Below the pieces are notes generated by a model. It ran no database searches. It was not told the origin of the DNA and was given only the letters and a program-made list of their open reading frames with translations. The translations under genes and the position numbers were made by a program. Positions 43,492 to 53,238 of a DNA stretch of 64,000 nucleotides are shown piece after piece (the stretch's first letter is position 1; every line of letters starts with the position of its first letter). Where the stretch lies: positions 265,273 through 329,272 of the forward strand of contig NZ_JAHEHX010000021.1 of assembly GCF_024639685.1 (NCBI RefSeq), given 5' to 3'. The stretch comes from Polaribacter sp. GTDB lineage: Bacteria > Bacteroidota > Bacteroidia > Flavobacteriales > Flavobacteriaceae.

Positions 43492-44304
43492 ATGACAACT
43501 TCGCAACTAATAGCACAAATTAATCAAAAAAAATCTTTTTTATGTATCGGTTTAGATGTTGATTTAGAGAAGATTCCAACTCATTTATTAACTTTAGAAG
43601 ATCCTATTTTTGATTTTAATAAGGCCATTATTGATGCTACACACCATTTATGCGTGGCATATAAACCAAACACCGCTTTTTATGAAGCATATGGTTTAAA
43701 AGGATGGAAATCTTTAGAGAAAACAATTCATTACCTGAATAAAAATTACCCAGAAATATATACAATAGCTGATGCTAAAAGAGGTGATATTGGAAATACC
43801 TCTACCATGTATGCAAAAGCATTTTTAGAAGATTTAGCTTTTGATTCTGTAACAGTTGCTCCTTATATGGGTAAAGATTCAGTTGAGCCATTTTTAGCTT
43901 TTAAAGATAAGCATACAATAATGTTGGCTTTAACTTCTAATGAAGGGGCTTTTGATTTTCAAACTCAAAAAATTGACAATAAAGAGCTTTATAAACAGGT
44001 TTTAGAGACCTCTAAAACATGGAAATATTCAGAAAACTTAATGTATGTTGTAGGTGCAACTAAAGCTGAATATTTTGCCGAGATTAGAAAAATAGTTCCT
44101 AAAGCCTTTTTATTAGTGCCTGGTGTTGGTGCACAAGGAGGAAACTTACAAGATGTTTGTAAATATGGTTTAACAGAGAATATTGGTTTACTTATCAATT
44201 CTTCTCGAGGAATAATTTACGCTTCTAAAAATGAAGATTTTGCAAATGCAGCTGCTTTTAAAGCAAAAGAGCTACAGCAACAAATGGAAGTAATTCTAAA
44301 ATAG
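43492..44304 (+). CDS. pyrF: Orotidine-5'-phosphate decarboxylase
   Basis: 270 residues, the longer subfamily of OMP decarboxylase. [14 protein letters not shown] at 16-29, then the catalytic [10 protein letters not shown] near 97-106 (Lys-x-x-Asp pair) and the C-terminal [10 protein letters not shown] with the phosphate-binding [10 protein letters not shown]. Last step of UMP synthesis. It has its own strong promoter and is followed at once by a gene relic. Confidence 0.96.
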   Translation: MTTSQLIAQINQKKSFLCIGLDVDLEKIPTHLLTLEDPIFDFNKAIIDATHHLCVAYKPNTAFYEAYGLKGWKSLEKTIHYLNKNYPEIYTIADAKRGDIGNTSTMYAKAFLEDLAFDSVTVAPYMGKDSVEPFLAFKDKHTIMLALTSNEGAFDFQTQKIDNKELYKQVLETSKTWKYSENLMYVVGATKAEYFAEIRKIVPKAFLLVPGVGAQGGNLQDVCKYGLTENIGLLINSSRGIIYASKNEDFANAAAFKAKELQQQMEVILK

Positions 44305-44309
44305 AAATA

Positions 44310-44504
44310 ATGCAATTCAAAGACCAAATGGTACCATTTTTTAATTGCAAAAAACCCCCACTAGAATTGTCTGTTTGGTTCCCAGCCTAACAGAACAACC
44401 ACAGAGTAATGATTATAAATGGAGCATTTTCTTCTTGGTATGGGTCTCGGTTATTAAAAGCTTTTAATTGTTTTAAAGAAATGTACACTGCACTACACCA
44501 TTAA
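44310..44504 (+). pseudogene. Relic of a BtuF-like helical-backbone metal receptor
   Basis: One reading frame 5 bases after pyrF, interrupted by TAA at 44388-44390. The first part reads MQFKDQMVPFFNCKKPPLE, like the N-terminus of the flavobacterial cobalamin-binding-type receptor (MxFKDQ...P.RIISLVPSQTE). After the stop comes HRVMIINGAFSSWYGSRLLK, like its C-terminal end (VDGExFSWYGSRL..AFxYF). About 200 middle codons are absent. The two ends remaining in one frame point to an internal deletion followed by decay. The family assignment is from memory of the motifs. Confidence 0.55.
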
Positions 44505-44681
44505 CTCTCTGTCTAAATAACTAACTTGATTTATTTTTTTTAAAATTTTCATTGCTTTAAATGCAGATAAATCGCTTTTAGCTTCATCTACAAAGCGATA
44601 GCTGTTAGATTGCTCTAATAAATTGGCATATCTTTCTTTAAGATGCCTTTTGTAATTTTGGAATTGATTTTGGTAATACAT
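44493..44681 (-). CDS. Small coiled-coil-like protein
   Basis: 62 residues, MYYQNQFQNYKRHLKERYANL at the start, helical and charged throughout with no signal. It somewhat resembles the short Lacal_2735-type family of flavobacteria (KxxYxxLLEExxxxS...xSDxxxxxA), but the match is loose. Its 3' end overlaps the end of the pseudogene on the other strand by 12 bases. Confidence 0.45.
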   Translation of the reverse strand: MYYQNQFQNYKRHLKERYANLLEQSNSYRFVDEAKSDLSAFKAMKILKKINQVSYLDRELMV

Positions 44682-44766
44682 AACAAATTGAGGTTTTTTT
44701 AAATCTATGAAAAAAAAACAAACTACACAACAGTTAATATACTTACAATAAATAAATTAGATGATT

Positions 44767-46395
44767 TTAAGCCTTTATAAGTTTAGTTATAGTAGCATTA
44801 TCGTTAGTTGACGCTTTTATAAAATAAACTCCTTTTTTTAAAAAAGAGATATCATACGTGTTTATTTGAGTACTCTGAAAAAAAGTATGTACTTTTTTTC
44901 CAGTACTTGAGTAAATAATAAATTTACTGCTTAAGATGTCTGTTCCTAATTGAATAGTAAGTTGATTTTTTGTAGGATTAGGATACAGGTTAAATCCCTT
45001 TTTTTTTAAAGGAATATTAGTATTACTTAAACTTACTGATTCTTGATATACCCTAACATAATCTACTTCCATAGGGCTCTCAGTAAAATTGGCAGCAATA
45101 TTTGGTAAAATAGCAACATTTAACAACAAATACTGTGGAGCATCATAAGGCCAATTTTGAATGTTTTTATTCTCAGGTGCATATTCGTAATGTTGAATCC
45201 CATCTACACTAAACCTCATCTTTGTTGCTGACCATTCTAAAGTATAGACATGAAATTCTGTAGAAGCATTACTAATACTTCTTCCTCCTTTATTTACAGT
45301 TCCTCCAAAACTAGATCTATTATGTAAGGCACTTTGCACAAAATCTTGATTAGCTCCCCAATGTTCTATAATATCTATTTCTCCACAATCTGGCCATCCA
45401 GTAGTACCTTTTGTAGCAGCCCAATAACCACCTGTTTCTGTGATATTTTGACCAAGCATCCATAATGCAGGAAAAGTACCTACACCAAATGGCATTTTTG
45501 CTCTAATTTCTACCTTACCATAAGTAAAAGCATATTTAGAATTCAATCTTGCAGAAGTATAATTTTTAGTTACTCCATTATTTGAATAGATCTCTTTTTT
45601 AGCTAAAATTTTTAAAGTACCGTTACTTACATAAGAATTATCGATACGACCTGTATAATGCTGAATTTCTCCATTTGCCCAAGATTGACCATTAATAATA
45701 GGATAGGTTTGTTTAAACCATTTAGAGTTATCTAAATCTGTAACAACACCTGTTTGCCCATCAAATTCATCAGACCAAACTAAATTATCATAAACTGGCT
45801 CATCATTATCTACAGCTATAGTTCCGTCATACAAAAAATCATCTATATATGCAGTAACTCTATCAGTATTGTTTTCTCCATTAACCTGTAGAACAACCCT
45901 ATTAAAATCATTTCTGTTTATGGGTTGTTGGGAATTCGGATCAAAATTACTGTAAACGTCATCTTTAAAGTTAAAGGTTACCGTTTGCCATTGATTCAGT
46001 GCTATAGATTTTATAATCTCAGTTTGTGAGGTCCAAGGTTCATTTAACGTATTATTTTGTAATTTAAGAGATACCTGGTTGGTTTGAGAACCAGTAACAC
46101 TTACTGCTGGAACATAGATTTTAAATGTAAATGTGTACTTTTCTGAAAAGTCAAAATTTTCATCTACATCAAATCTAATATTTGCATATTGTCCGCCAAC
46201 ATCTTTATATTCTAATACTGTATTTGAAGTATTGACACCTTCTTTATAAGGATTATTTAACCTTGCATTAATGTTGGCATTGTCTCCAAACCAAGAAGAA
46301 ATTGTTCCATTTCCCTCAAAATCATCTTCGACAGTTTGTTGCCCTCTAAGTTGGTAACTAGCTAAAAATAAAATAGTAAAAATTAAAAATCTCAT
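44767..46395 (-). CDS. GH16 beta-glucanase (laminarinase type) with T9SS sorting domain
   Basis: 542 residues from ATG 46395, the start of the signal peptide MRFLIFTILFLASYQLRGQ; the longer frame to 46482 is not needed. A carbohydrate-binding-like beta-sandwich covers about 20-185. The GH16 domain (about 200-450) has the catalytic motif E339-I-D341-I-I-E344 in CGEIDIIEHWG and the substrate-cleft WANGEIQHYT. A type A sorting domain closes the protein (FNLYPNPTKNQLTIQL...KKGVYFIKAS). It is expected to be secreted by type IX secretion and to hydrolyse beta-1,3-glucans such as laminarin. There is no SusC/SusD pair nearby, so it is not in a full utilisation locus. Confidence 0.9.
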   Translation of the reverse strand: MRFLIFTILFLASYQLRGQQTVEDDFEGNGTISSWFGDNANINARLNNPYKEGVNTSNTVLEYKDVGGQYANIRFDVDENFDFSEKYTFTFKIYVPAVSVTGSQTNQVSLKLQNNTLNEPWTSQTEIIKSIALNQWQTVTFNFKDDVYSNFDPNSQQPINRNDFNRVVLQVNGENNTDRVTAYIDDFLYDGTIAVDNDEPVYDNLVWSDEFDGQTGVVTDLDNSKWFKQTYPIINGQSWANGEIQHYTGRIDNSYVSNGTLKILAKKEIYSNNGVTKNYTSARLNSKYAFTYGKVEIRAKMPFGVGTFPALWMLGQNITETGGYWAATKGTTGWPDCGEIDIIEHWGANQDFVQSALHNRSSFGGTVNKGGRSISNASTEFHVYTLEWSATKMRFSVDGIQHYEYAPENKNIQNWPYDAPQYLLLNVAILPNIAANFTESPMEVDYVRVYQESVSLSNTNIPLKKKGFNLYPNPTKNQLTIQLGTDILSSKFIIYSSTGKKVHTFFQSTQINTYDISFLKKGVYFIKASTNDNATITKLIKA

Positions 46396-46535
46396 AAAAG
46401 TGCTAAGTGTTGCATTATATCGTAAAGTTACAACCAGAAATTTAAATTTAATAAATAAGTTACCTATATAAAAACCATACAAATTAGATGATTATATTTT
46501 AAAATACTAATAAACAGGTAGTTAAAAAAATGAAA

Positions 46536-46700
46536 CTATTTAAAGCTATCTGTTTTCTTATCATAACCATAAGGGCAATGTTTACAGCCGCTTTTACAAC
46601 AATGACCTCTCTTTAAATGAAATTGTGCTGTAAAAACTTTATAACCTTGTTCATTTAAGTAAAAATCGCCTTCCTCTATGGGTATTCTTTTTTTAAACAT
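46536..46700 (-). CDS. DUF5522-type cysteine-rich small protein
   Basis: 54 residues, ATG 46700 to TAG 46536, too short to be noticed by length alone. The end HCCKSGCKHCPYGYDKK holds five cysteines in a tight pattern and probably binds a metal. The front has IPIEEGDFYLNEQGYKVFTA. I recall this as a conserved short family in Bacteroidota of unknown function. It lies 89 bases before a CocE hydrolase gene read in the opposite relative order (both minus strand). Confidence 0.75.
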   Translation of the reverse strand: MFKKRIPIEEGDFYLNEQGYKVFTAQFHLKRGHCCKSGCKHCPYGYDKKTDSFK

Positions 46701-46757
46701 ATTACAAAAATAGCCTATCGAAATGTAAATTGTTACGCTTTTAAAATATTTAAAACT

Positions 46758-48668
46758 TTACTGTAAAACTGAAAACTCGATACTTGAGTCTGTAAAAACA
46801 GTATGAGTTTGAGTTTTAAAATCAGCTTCATCTGCTTTATAGATATTATCTACATAAGTTTGCGGATTTAAATCTATTAGAGGAAACCAAGTACTTTGGA
46901 CTTGAATTTGTACTTTATGTCTTTTTTTAAACGTATGAAAAACATCCTGTAATTTAATATTTACTGCTGTTTTTTTATTTGGTGTAAATGGCTCTGGATT
47001 TTCAAAACTATTTCTAAATCTTCCTCTTAAAACTTCACTTCTTACCATTAAGTGATAGTTACTCATTTTAAGATGGTCTTGTAACGTTTCATTATCTTCT
47101 TCTACATCTGAAGGATGAACATCTATAACCTTAACAATCCAATCTGCAGCTGTACCTGTTGTAGCAACTTTTAACTTTGCTAAAACATCACCAGCCAAAG
47201 TAAAATCTTCGTCTAAAACATTAGTTTCAAAAACCAAAACATCTGGTCTTCTTGCGGCAAAACGTTGATCATCTGTCATATATTTTCTTGGTGTAAAAAC
47301 CGTTTTAATATCTTCTGAATAAGGTACAGGTCTTTTAACATCACTAATAAATTTAATTCCTTTAGTTGATTGTTTACTGTTAATTAGTTGTTGATCTTCG
47401 GATAAAAACCAGTCTTGTTTTACCACATTTTTAGGTGGCCAAGAATCATAAGACTTCCATTCTTTTATACCCGAATCAAAAACATAAGCTTCTGGCAAAC
47501 CAGAGTTTTTATCTCCTGAACCTTTTAAGAAATGATTAAAGAATTTAGTTTCTATATCTGATTGATATTTTAAAGAGATAGAGTCTCCAAAATAATAATT
47601 ACCTACAGTATTTCTTTCTGTATTTCTAGACCATTTTCCATGATCCCAAGGTCCAAAAACCATTGTGTTGTAATTACCTTCTCCATTTTTTTCTATGCCT
47701 TTATATGTTTCTAATGGACCATACAAATCTTCTGCATCAAACCATCCACCAACAATCATAGTTGCTACTGTACTAGGTACTTTATCTAAATGCTGAATGA
47801 TACCTTTACTTTGCCAAACAGAATCGTAATTTGGATGTTCTACAATTTCTTTCCAAAAGAAATCGTCTATTTTATCTTTAGAAACTGTAGCATTTACATC
47901 TAATTTATCATATTGAAAATAATCGTTTAAGTTTTTTAATGGTCCTTTGTCTAAGAAAAATTGATATTGGTCTTGAGAATTCATTTTTGGAAAGGAATAC
48001 CAAGCAGAATCTGTAGGTGTATCTTTATACGTACCAAACAAAGAAATTGCTCTAAAATAACTCAATAAAAAGGCTCCATTATGATGAAAATCGTCAAAAA
48101 AGAAATCACCAATACATGCCTGTGGAGAAGCAGCTTTTAAAGCAGGATGTGCATCTATAGTAGAAATTGTTGCATAATGCCCAGGATAAGATATACCCCA
48201 AGTACCTACTTTACCATTATTATTTTCTACATTATTAATAAGCCAATCTATAGTATCATAGGTGTCAGAGACTTCATCTGATTGATTTTCTGCTTTATTC
48301 GGAATGTAAGCACGCATATTATCGTAAACTCCTTCACTCATCCATCTTCCTCTTACATCTTGATATACAAAAATATAACCATCTTTCATTAAATGTGTAT
48401 TCGGACCAATTTTACTTTTCATAGCTGTCCCATAAGGTTTAGAACTGTATGGTGTTCTTTGCATTAAAATAGGGTATACTTTAGAGGTGTTTTTAGGAGT
48501 ATAAATAGTTGTATGCAACTTAATGCCGTCTCTCATAGTAATAGCTACCTCTTGTTTTGTATAATTATTTTGTACATAAGTATCTTTTTCATTTAGTTCT
48601 TTCTGATTTATATTACAAGAAGAAAAAAGAAGAAATACTGTAAAATAGAAAAGTAATTTTATTTTCAT
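46758..48668 (-). CDS. CocE/NonD-type hydrolase (X-Pro dipeptidyl-peptidase S15 family), lipoprotein
   Basis: 636 residues. The signal MKIKLLFYFTVFLLFSSC gives lipid Cys18. An alpha/beta-hydrolase domain has the nucleophile elbow GISYPG with Ser160, DVRGRWMSEG before it, and the His region FGPWDHGKW near 345. A C-terminal jelly-roll (about 430-630) is typical of X-Pro peptidases and cocaine esterase. Likely attached to the cell envelope and acting on peptides or acyl esters. Substrate unknown. Confidence 0.9.
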   Translation of the reverse strand: MKIKLLFYFTVFLLFSSCNINQKELNEKDTYVQNNYTKQEVAITMRDGIKLHTTIYTPKNTSKVYPILMQRTPYSSKPYGTAMKSKIGPNTHLMKDGYIFVYQDVRGRWMSEGVYDNMRAYIPNKAENQSDEVSDTYDTIDWLINNVENNNGKVGTWGISYPGHYATISTIDAHPALKAASPQACIGDFFFDDFHHNGAFLLSYFRAISLFGTYKDTPTDSAWYSFPKMNSQDQYQFFLDKGPLKNLNDYFQYDKLDVNATVSKDKIDDFFWKEIVEHPNYDSVWQSKGIIQHLDKVPSTVATMIVGGWFDAEDLYGPLETYKGIEKNGEGNYNTMVFGPWDHGKWSRNTERNTVGNYYFGDSISLKYQSDIETKFFNHFLKGSGDKNSGLPEAYVFDSGIKEWKSYDSWPPKNVVKQDWFLSEDQQLINSKQSTKGIKFISDVKRPVPYSEDIKTVFTPRKYMTDDQRFAARRPDVLVFETNVLDEDFTLAGDVLAKLKVATTGTAADWIVKVIDVHPSDVEEDNETLQDHLKMSNYHLMVRSEVLRGRFRNSFENPEPFTPNKKTAVNIKLQDVFHTFKKRHKVQIQVQSTWFPLIDLNPQTYVDNIYKADEADFKTQTHTVFTDSSIEFSVLQ

Positions 48669-48806
48669 AATAAGGGATTGAATTGTTTGCTAAAGCTACA
48701 AAAAGTAAATGATATGATATAAATTATAATAAGCAATTGATTTTTATTTAACGATACATTAAGAATTATACTTCTATTTTTATTTTTATTACATTTTTAA
48801 ATTAAT

Positions 48807-48814
48807 TATTTTTG
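48807..48814 (+). promoter_or_regulatory. -7 box for the small secreted protein gene
   Basis: TATTTTTG, 27 bases before the ATG at 48842; no clear -33 element. Confidence 0.4.
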
Positions 48815-48841
48815 TTTGTATAATTTTTTAAACTTTAAATT

Positions 48842-49195
48842 ATGAAAACTTCAATATTTACTTTGTTTGTGTGTGCTTTTTTATCACTATCTAGTTTTTC
48901 TCAAAAAAACAGTGATTCAGTAAAAGTGGGTGATATTTTTACAATTGCGAAAGTTGAAATGAATAATTACAAGCATATTAAATTTCCTAAAGATAATTTT
49001 ATCATTAAAAAAGGAGGTATTGCAAATTATAAAAATATCGTAAACCAAAAGGTTAAGATTACAGCATTAGAAGAAAAAAAGAACGGAAAAACACAAGCTA
49101 CAATTCAACTTACCTCAGGTCGTTCTTTTTTTAAAAGTCACAAATACATAAAAGTAGATTTAAAAAAAGCATTATCTAGCAAAGAGCTTATTTAA
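48842..49195 (+). CDS. Small exported protein, unknown function
   Basis: 117 residues with a signal peptide (MKTSIFTLFVCAFLSLSSFS, cleavage likely before QKN). The mature part is about 95 residues, very Lys-rich and probably beta-structured (VGDIFTIAKVEMNNYKHIKFPK). I do not recognise a family. Eighty-four bases upstream of cdaA, possibly but not clearly cotranscribed. Confidence 0.65.
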   Translation: MKTSIFTLFVCAFLSLSSFSQKNSDSVKVGDIFTIAKVEMNNYKHIKFPKDNFIIKKGGIANYKNIVNQKVKITALEEKKNGKTQATIQLTSGRSFFKSHKYIKVDLKKALSSKELI

Positions 49196-49279
49196 CGCAT
49201 GCATTAAACATTTAGAGTATACAGTTATCTTGTACTCCTAAAATTAATTAGTACTTTTACTTTAAATGAAAACTTTTAG

Positions 49280-50056
49280 ATGTTAGACTTTATAGACTTC
49301 TCTTTTTTAGATGTGCTTGATATTTTATTAGTAGCTACATTACTCTACTATATTTACAAACTTCTAAAAGGTACTGTTGCTATAAATATTTTTATTGGAA
49401 TTGCATTAATCTTTTTAATCTGGAAAATCACGCAGGCATTAAAAATGGAAATGCTAAGTGGTATTCTTGGATATCTTCTTTCTGGAGGTGTCATTGCACT
49501 TATTATTGTTTTTCAGCAAGAAATAAGAAAATTTCTTTTAATGATAGGAACTACAAACTTCTCTACTAAAAGAAACTTTTTTAAACAGTTGAAATTTTTG
49601 CAATCAGAAATTACTTCAGAAATTGATACAGATCAAATTTTAAATGCTTGCAATAGTATGTCTAGATCTAAAACTGGGGCACTAATTGTTGTTGAAAGAA
49701 CAAATAATCTAGACTTTTTAATTAATACTGGTGATGCTATGAATGCGCTTGTAAATGAAGTAATTTTAGAGAGCATCTTCTATAAAAATAGTCCTTTACA
49801 TGATGGTGCTACTATAATAAGAGATAACTATATAGTTGCTACTAGGGTTATTCTACCCATTTCTGATAGCACAAAAATTCCTTCTCGTTTTGGTTTGAGG
49901 CATAGAGCAGCAATTGGAGTTAGCGAAAAAACAGATGCTGTTTGTATTTTAGTTTCTGAAGAAACAGGAGAAATCTCTTATATTAAAGACGGAGAGTTTG
50001 TATTATATAATTCTAAAAAAGAATTGAATGAAAAACTTAAAAATGATTTGGCATAA
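49280..50056 (+). CDS. cdaA: Diadenylate cyclase CdaA
   Basis: 258 residues. Three membrane helices in the first 90 residues, then the DAC domain with DGA at 175-177 and RHR at 207-209, the two signature catalytic motifs. It makes cyclic di-AMP from two ATP. The partner CdaR is not adjacent. It ends tail-to-tail with the ABC exporter gene with no gap. Confidence 0.95.
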   Translation: MLDFIDFSFLDVLDILLVATLLYYIYKLLKGTVAINIFIGIALIFLIWKITQALKMEMLSGILGYLLSGGVIALIIVFQQEIRKFLLMIGTTNFSTKRNFFKQLKFLQSEITSEIDTDQILNACNSMSRSKTGALIVVERTNNLDFLINTGDAMNALVNEVILESIFYKNSPLHDGATIIRDNYIVATRVILPISDSTKIPSRFGLRHRAAIGVSEKTDAVCILVSEETGEISYIKDGEFVLYNSKKELNEKLKNDLA

Positions 50057-51823
50057 TTAAGAAGCCTTATCTACACTAAACTGTTTTTCATAAAGATTTT
50101 TATAATACCCAGAGTCTTTTTGTAATAGTACTTCATGCGTGCCTTGCTCTACAATTAAACCCTTGTCCATTACTATTATTTTATCAGCTTGCTTTATTGT
50201 TGCTAATCGATGAGCTATAACAATAGACGTTCTTCCTTTGGTAATAGTTTCTGTAGCATACTGAATCATTTGTTCTGAGTGAGAATCTATAGAAGACGTT
50301 GCTTCATCTAGGATAAGTATGCTTGGTTTGCTTACGTAAGCTCTTAAAAAAGCAATAAGTTGTCTTTGCCCAGAAGATAACATTGCACCCCTCTCTTTTA
50401 CATTATAATGATACCCACCTGGAAGCGATTCTATAAACTCGTGAATTCCTATTTTTTTTGCTGCCTCTTTTACGTAATCTAAAGAAATAGAGGTGTTTTT
50501 TAGAGTAATATTATTTAAAATAGAATCTGAAAATAAGAAAACATCTTGCAATACAATTGCAACCTGGTCTCTTAAGCTTTCTAAATCATAATTCGAAACA
50601 GAAACTTCGTCTACTTCAATGGTTCCTGAATCTATCTCATAAAAACGATTAATTAAGTTTATTATGGTAGATTTACCTGCACCTGTAGCACCTACAATTG
50701 CTATGGTTTGTCCACTATTTACCGATAAAGAAATTCCCTTTAGTACTTCTTCACCCTTTATATAAGAGAAATGTACGTTTTTAAAAACAATACTACCTTT
50801 TAAATTTTCCGCTAAAAATGTTCCGTTTTTATCTATAGTACTTTGTGTATCTATTACCTTAAAGACACGTTCTCCTGCAACAATACCCATTTGCAACTGG
50901 TTAAACTTATCTGCAATTTGACGCAAAGGCCTAAATAACATTTGGGCAAACTGAATAAACCCCATAATCATACCTACAGAAATACCCGTGTTTTTTATAG
51001 CTTGTCCACCTCCAAACCAAACAATTAGACCAATACCAATAGAAGATAAAATTTCTGCAATAGGAAAAAACACAGAATAATACCAAATGGCTTTTATATA
51101 TGCTTTTTTATGTTTTTGGTTAATTTCTTTAAAATTTTGATACTCTATATTCTCTCTGTTAAAAAGCTGTACGATTTTCATACCTGTAACACGCTCTTGA
51201 ACAAAACCATTTAAATTAGCGACTTGATTCCTAACCTCCTGAAAAGTCTCTTTTATAGCTACTTGAAAAAGTTTAGTGGCATAAATTAATATAGGAAGTA
51301 TTAATAAAGTTATTGCTGCTAACTTCCAATTTAAGACTAACATGATTATAGTTACAGCAAACATTTTTAAGATATCACTCAGTATTGTGAAAACCCCATT
51401 ACTAAAAAAAGCGGCTATTGTTTCTATATCAGAAACTACACGAGTAACTAATTTACCAACTGAATTTTTATCGAAATAAGACATTTTAAATTGTAAAATA
51501 TGTCTAAAGATTTTTGCTCTTATATCTCTTATGATATGTTGTCCTACCCAGTTTGCAAAGTAAATGAATGTAAACTGAAGCATCACTTCTATTAAAAGAA
51601 CTCCTAACATTAATAAGCTATAATTCAATAAACCTACCTTGTTTTTAGTGAGTATGTATTCATCTACGGTGTTAATTAGAATATAAGGAGACAACACCGA
51701 AAATAACGCAAGTAAAATGGTAGAAGAAGACGCAATAAAAAAATATAATTTATAACGTTTTGCAAAAGACATTAGCCTTTTAAAAATCTTCATATCAAAA
51801 GCATTCCCTGAATTTTCTGCCAA
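50057..51823 (-). CDS. ABC exporter, fused membrane and ATPase domains
   Basis: 588 residues of a half-transporter of the lipid/multidrug type. Six membrane helices in 22-310. The ATPase has Walker A GATGAGKST at 378-386, signature LSSGQRQ near 483, and Walker B ILILDEATSSID. Such proteins work as dimers; with MsbA-like lipid flipping or drug export both possible, the cargo is not known. Three bases after truA, so cotranscribed. Confidence 0.88.
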   Translation of the reverse strand: MAENSGNAFDMKIFKRLMSFAKRYKLYFFIASSSTILLALFSVLSPYILINTVDEYILTKNKVGLLNYSLLMLGVLLIEVMLQFTFIYFANWVGQHIIRDIRAKIFRHILQFKMSYFDKNSVGKLVTRVVSDIETIAAFFSNGVFTILSDILKMFAVTIIMLVLNWKLAAITLLILPILIYATKLFQVAIKETFQEVRNQVANLNGFVQERVTGMKIVQLFNRENIEYQNFKEINQKHKKAYIKAIWYYSVFFPIAEILSSIGIGLIVWFGGGQAIKNTGISVGMIMGFIQFAQMLFRPLRQIADKFNQLQMGIVAGERVFKVIDTQSTIDKNGTFLAENLKGSIVFKNVHFSYIKGEEVLKGISLSVNSGQTIAIVGATGAGKSTIINLINRFYEIDSGTIEVDEVSVSNYDLESLRDQVAIVLQDVFLFSDSILNNITLKNTSISLDYVKEAAKKIGIHEFIESLPGGYHYNVKERGAMLSSGQRQLIAFLRAYVSKPSILILDEATSSIDSHSEQMIQYATETITKGRTSIVIAHRLATIKQADKIIVMDKGLIVEQGTHEVLLQKDSGYYKNLYEKQFSVDKAS

Positions 51824-51826
51824 AAT

Positions 51827-52552
51827 TTAATAATTTATATGTGTTAAAAACAATCCTTTTGCAGGTACTGAAAGCCCGGCATTGCCTCTATTTTTGCTTT
51901 CTATAATTTTTTTAAAATCTTGCACTGTAATCTTACCAAACCCTACGTCCAACAATGTTCCTACAATAGCTCTTACCATATTTCTTAGAAAACGATTGGC
52001 AGTAATATGAAAAGTAAGTTCATCTCCTTTTTGTTCCCAATAAGCAATAGTTACGTTACAATTATAAGTATGGACGTCTGTTTTTACTTTAGAAAAAGTT
52101 TGGAAATCTGTATACTCTAATAACAATTTAGCTGCAGTATTCATTACAACAACATCTGGTTTTTGTGAGTGAATTTGCCAAGCAAAATCTAATAAAAAAG
52201 GATTTCTTCCTAACCATATTTTATATTCATAGCTTCTAGAAATCGCATCAAAACGAGCATGTTTGTCATCTGCAACTAGAAACACATTCTTTACAACAAT
52301 ATCTTTAGGTAAAATTGCATTAAACTTAAAGGCAAAATTAGTTTCTAAACGAAAAGTACAATCAAAATGTGCATACATTTCTGAGGCATGAACACCAGTA
52401 TCAGTTCTTCCAGCACCTACTACTGTAATTTCTTTTTGGAGAATGGTACTTAAAGCTGAATTCAGTTTTTCTTGGACTGAAATTACATCAGGTTGAATTT
52501 GCCACCCATGATAGTTTTTTCCATTATAAGAAAGTGCTATAAAATACCTCAA
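51827..52552 (-). CDS. truA: tRNA pseudouridine(38-40) synthase
   Basis: 241 residues. The catalytic aspartate lies in GAGRTDTGVHASEMYAHFD (about 47-65). N-terminal YNGKNYHGWQIQPD and the C-terminal FLRNMVRAIVGTLLDVG are family hallmarks. It modifies the anticodon stem-loop of many tRNAs. Confidence 0.95.
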   Translation of the reverse strand: MRYFIALSYNGKNYHGWQIQPDVISVQEKLNSALSTILQKEITVVGAGRTDTGVHASEMYAHFDCTFRLETNFAFKFNAILPKDIVVKNVFLVADDKHARFDAISRSYEYKIWLGRNPFLLDFAWQIHSQKPDVVVMNTAAKLLLEYTDFQTFSKVKTDVHTYNCNVTIAYWEQKGDELTFHITANRFLRNMVRAIVGTLLDVGFGKITVQDFKKIIESKNRGNAGLSVPAKGLFLTHINY

Positions 52553-52652
52553 GAATTATCTTTTTTTAGACCTTTCAAAATTACGGAATTTATTTTGTTA
52601 TCCTTACTTTTGGTTAGGTTTGCCATTTAAATTTTTCTTAAGATGTTACTTC

Positions 52653-53153
52653 ATGAAAAAGATACTATTACTTTCTGACACCCATAGCTACATAGACAAC
52701 CAAATCCTAAAATTTGTGAAGCAAGCAGATGAAGTCTGGCATGCTGGAGATATTGGCTCTTTAGAAGTAACAGATACACTTAAAACAATAAAACCGCTAC
52801 GTGCTGTCTTTGGAAATATTGATGATAAAGATGCTAGGTCTGAATTTGATTTAGATTTAAAATTTACTATAGAAGAAGTTAGCGTTTGGATAACTCATAT
52901 TGGAGGTTACCCCAATAAATACAACCAAAGAATACGTAAAGAAATCAGTCAAAATCCACCAAAAATATTTATTTCAGGGCATTCTCACGTTTTAAAAGTA
53001 GTTTATGATAAGAAATTACAATTGTTACACCTTAATCCAGGCGCTGCAGGAAAACATGGATTTCACAAATTAAGAACCATGTTGCGATTTGAATTAGATG
53101 CTGGAAATATTAAAAATATGGAAATTATTGAATTGGGAAAACGTGGTATTTAA
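52653..53153 (+). CDS. YfcE/MJ0936-type metallophosphoesterase
   Basis: 166 residues from ATG 52653 (MKKILLLSDTHS); a longer frame from TTG 52620 adds 11 residues before the first metal motif and is unlikely. Metal-binding motifs LLSDTHS, WHAGDIGS, FGNIDDKD and ISGHSHV appear in order. Single-domain phosphodiesterase of broad class; the natural substrate is unknown. Divergent from truA. Confidence 0.9.
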   Translation: MKKILLLSDTHSYIDNQILKFVKQADEVWHAGDIGSLEVTDTLKTIKPLRAVFGNIDDKDARSEFDLDLKFTIEEVSVWITHIGGYPNKYNQRIRKEISQNPPKIFISGHSHVLKVVYDKKLQLLHLNPGAAGKHGFHKLRTMLRFELDAGNIKNMEIIELGKRGI

Positions 53154-53181
53154 CAGAGTTTAAACACACTACTTAAAATAC

Positions 53182-53212
53182 AAAAAACCGAGAATAAATT
53201 CTCGGTTCTTTT
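53182..53212. terminator. Bidirectional terminator between phosphoesterase and DUF4293 genes
   Basis: 9-bp stem AACCGAGAA / TTCTCGGTT with a 4-base loop, T-rich on both sides, between two convergent genes. Confidence 0.8.
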
Positions 53213-53238
53213 CGCACTAAATATACTATCTACTAGAA

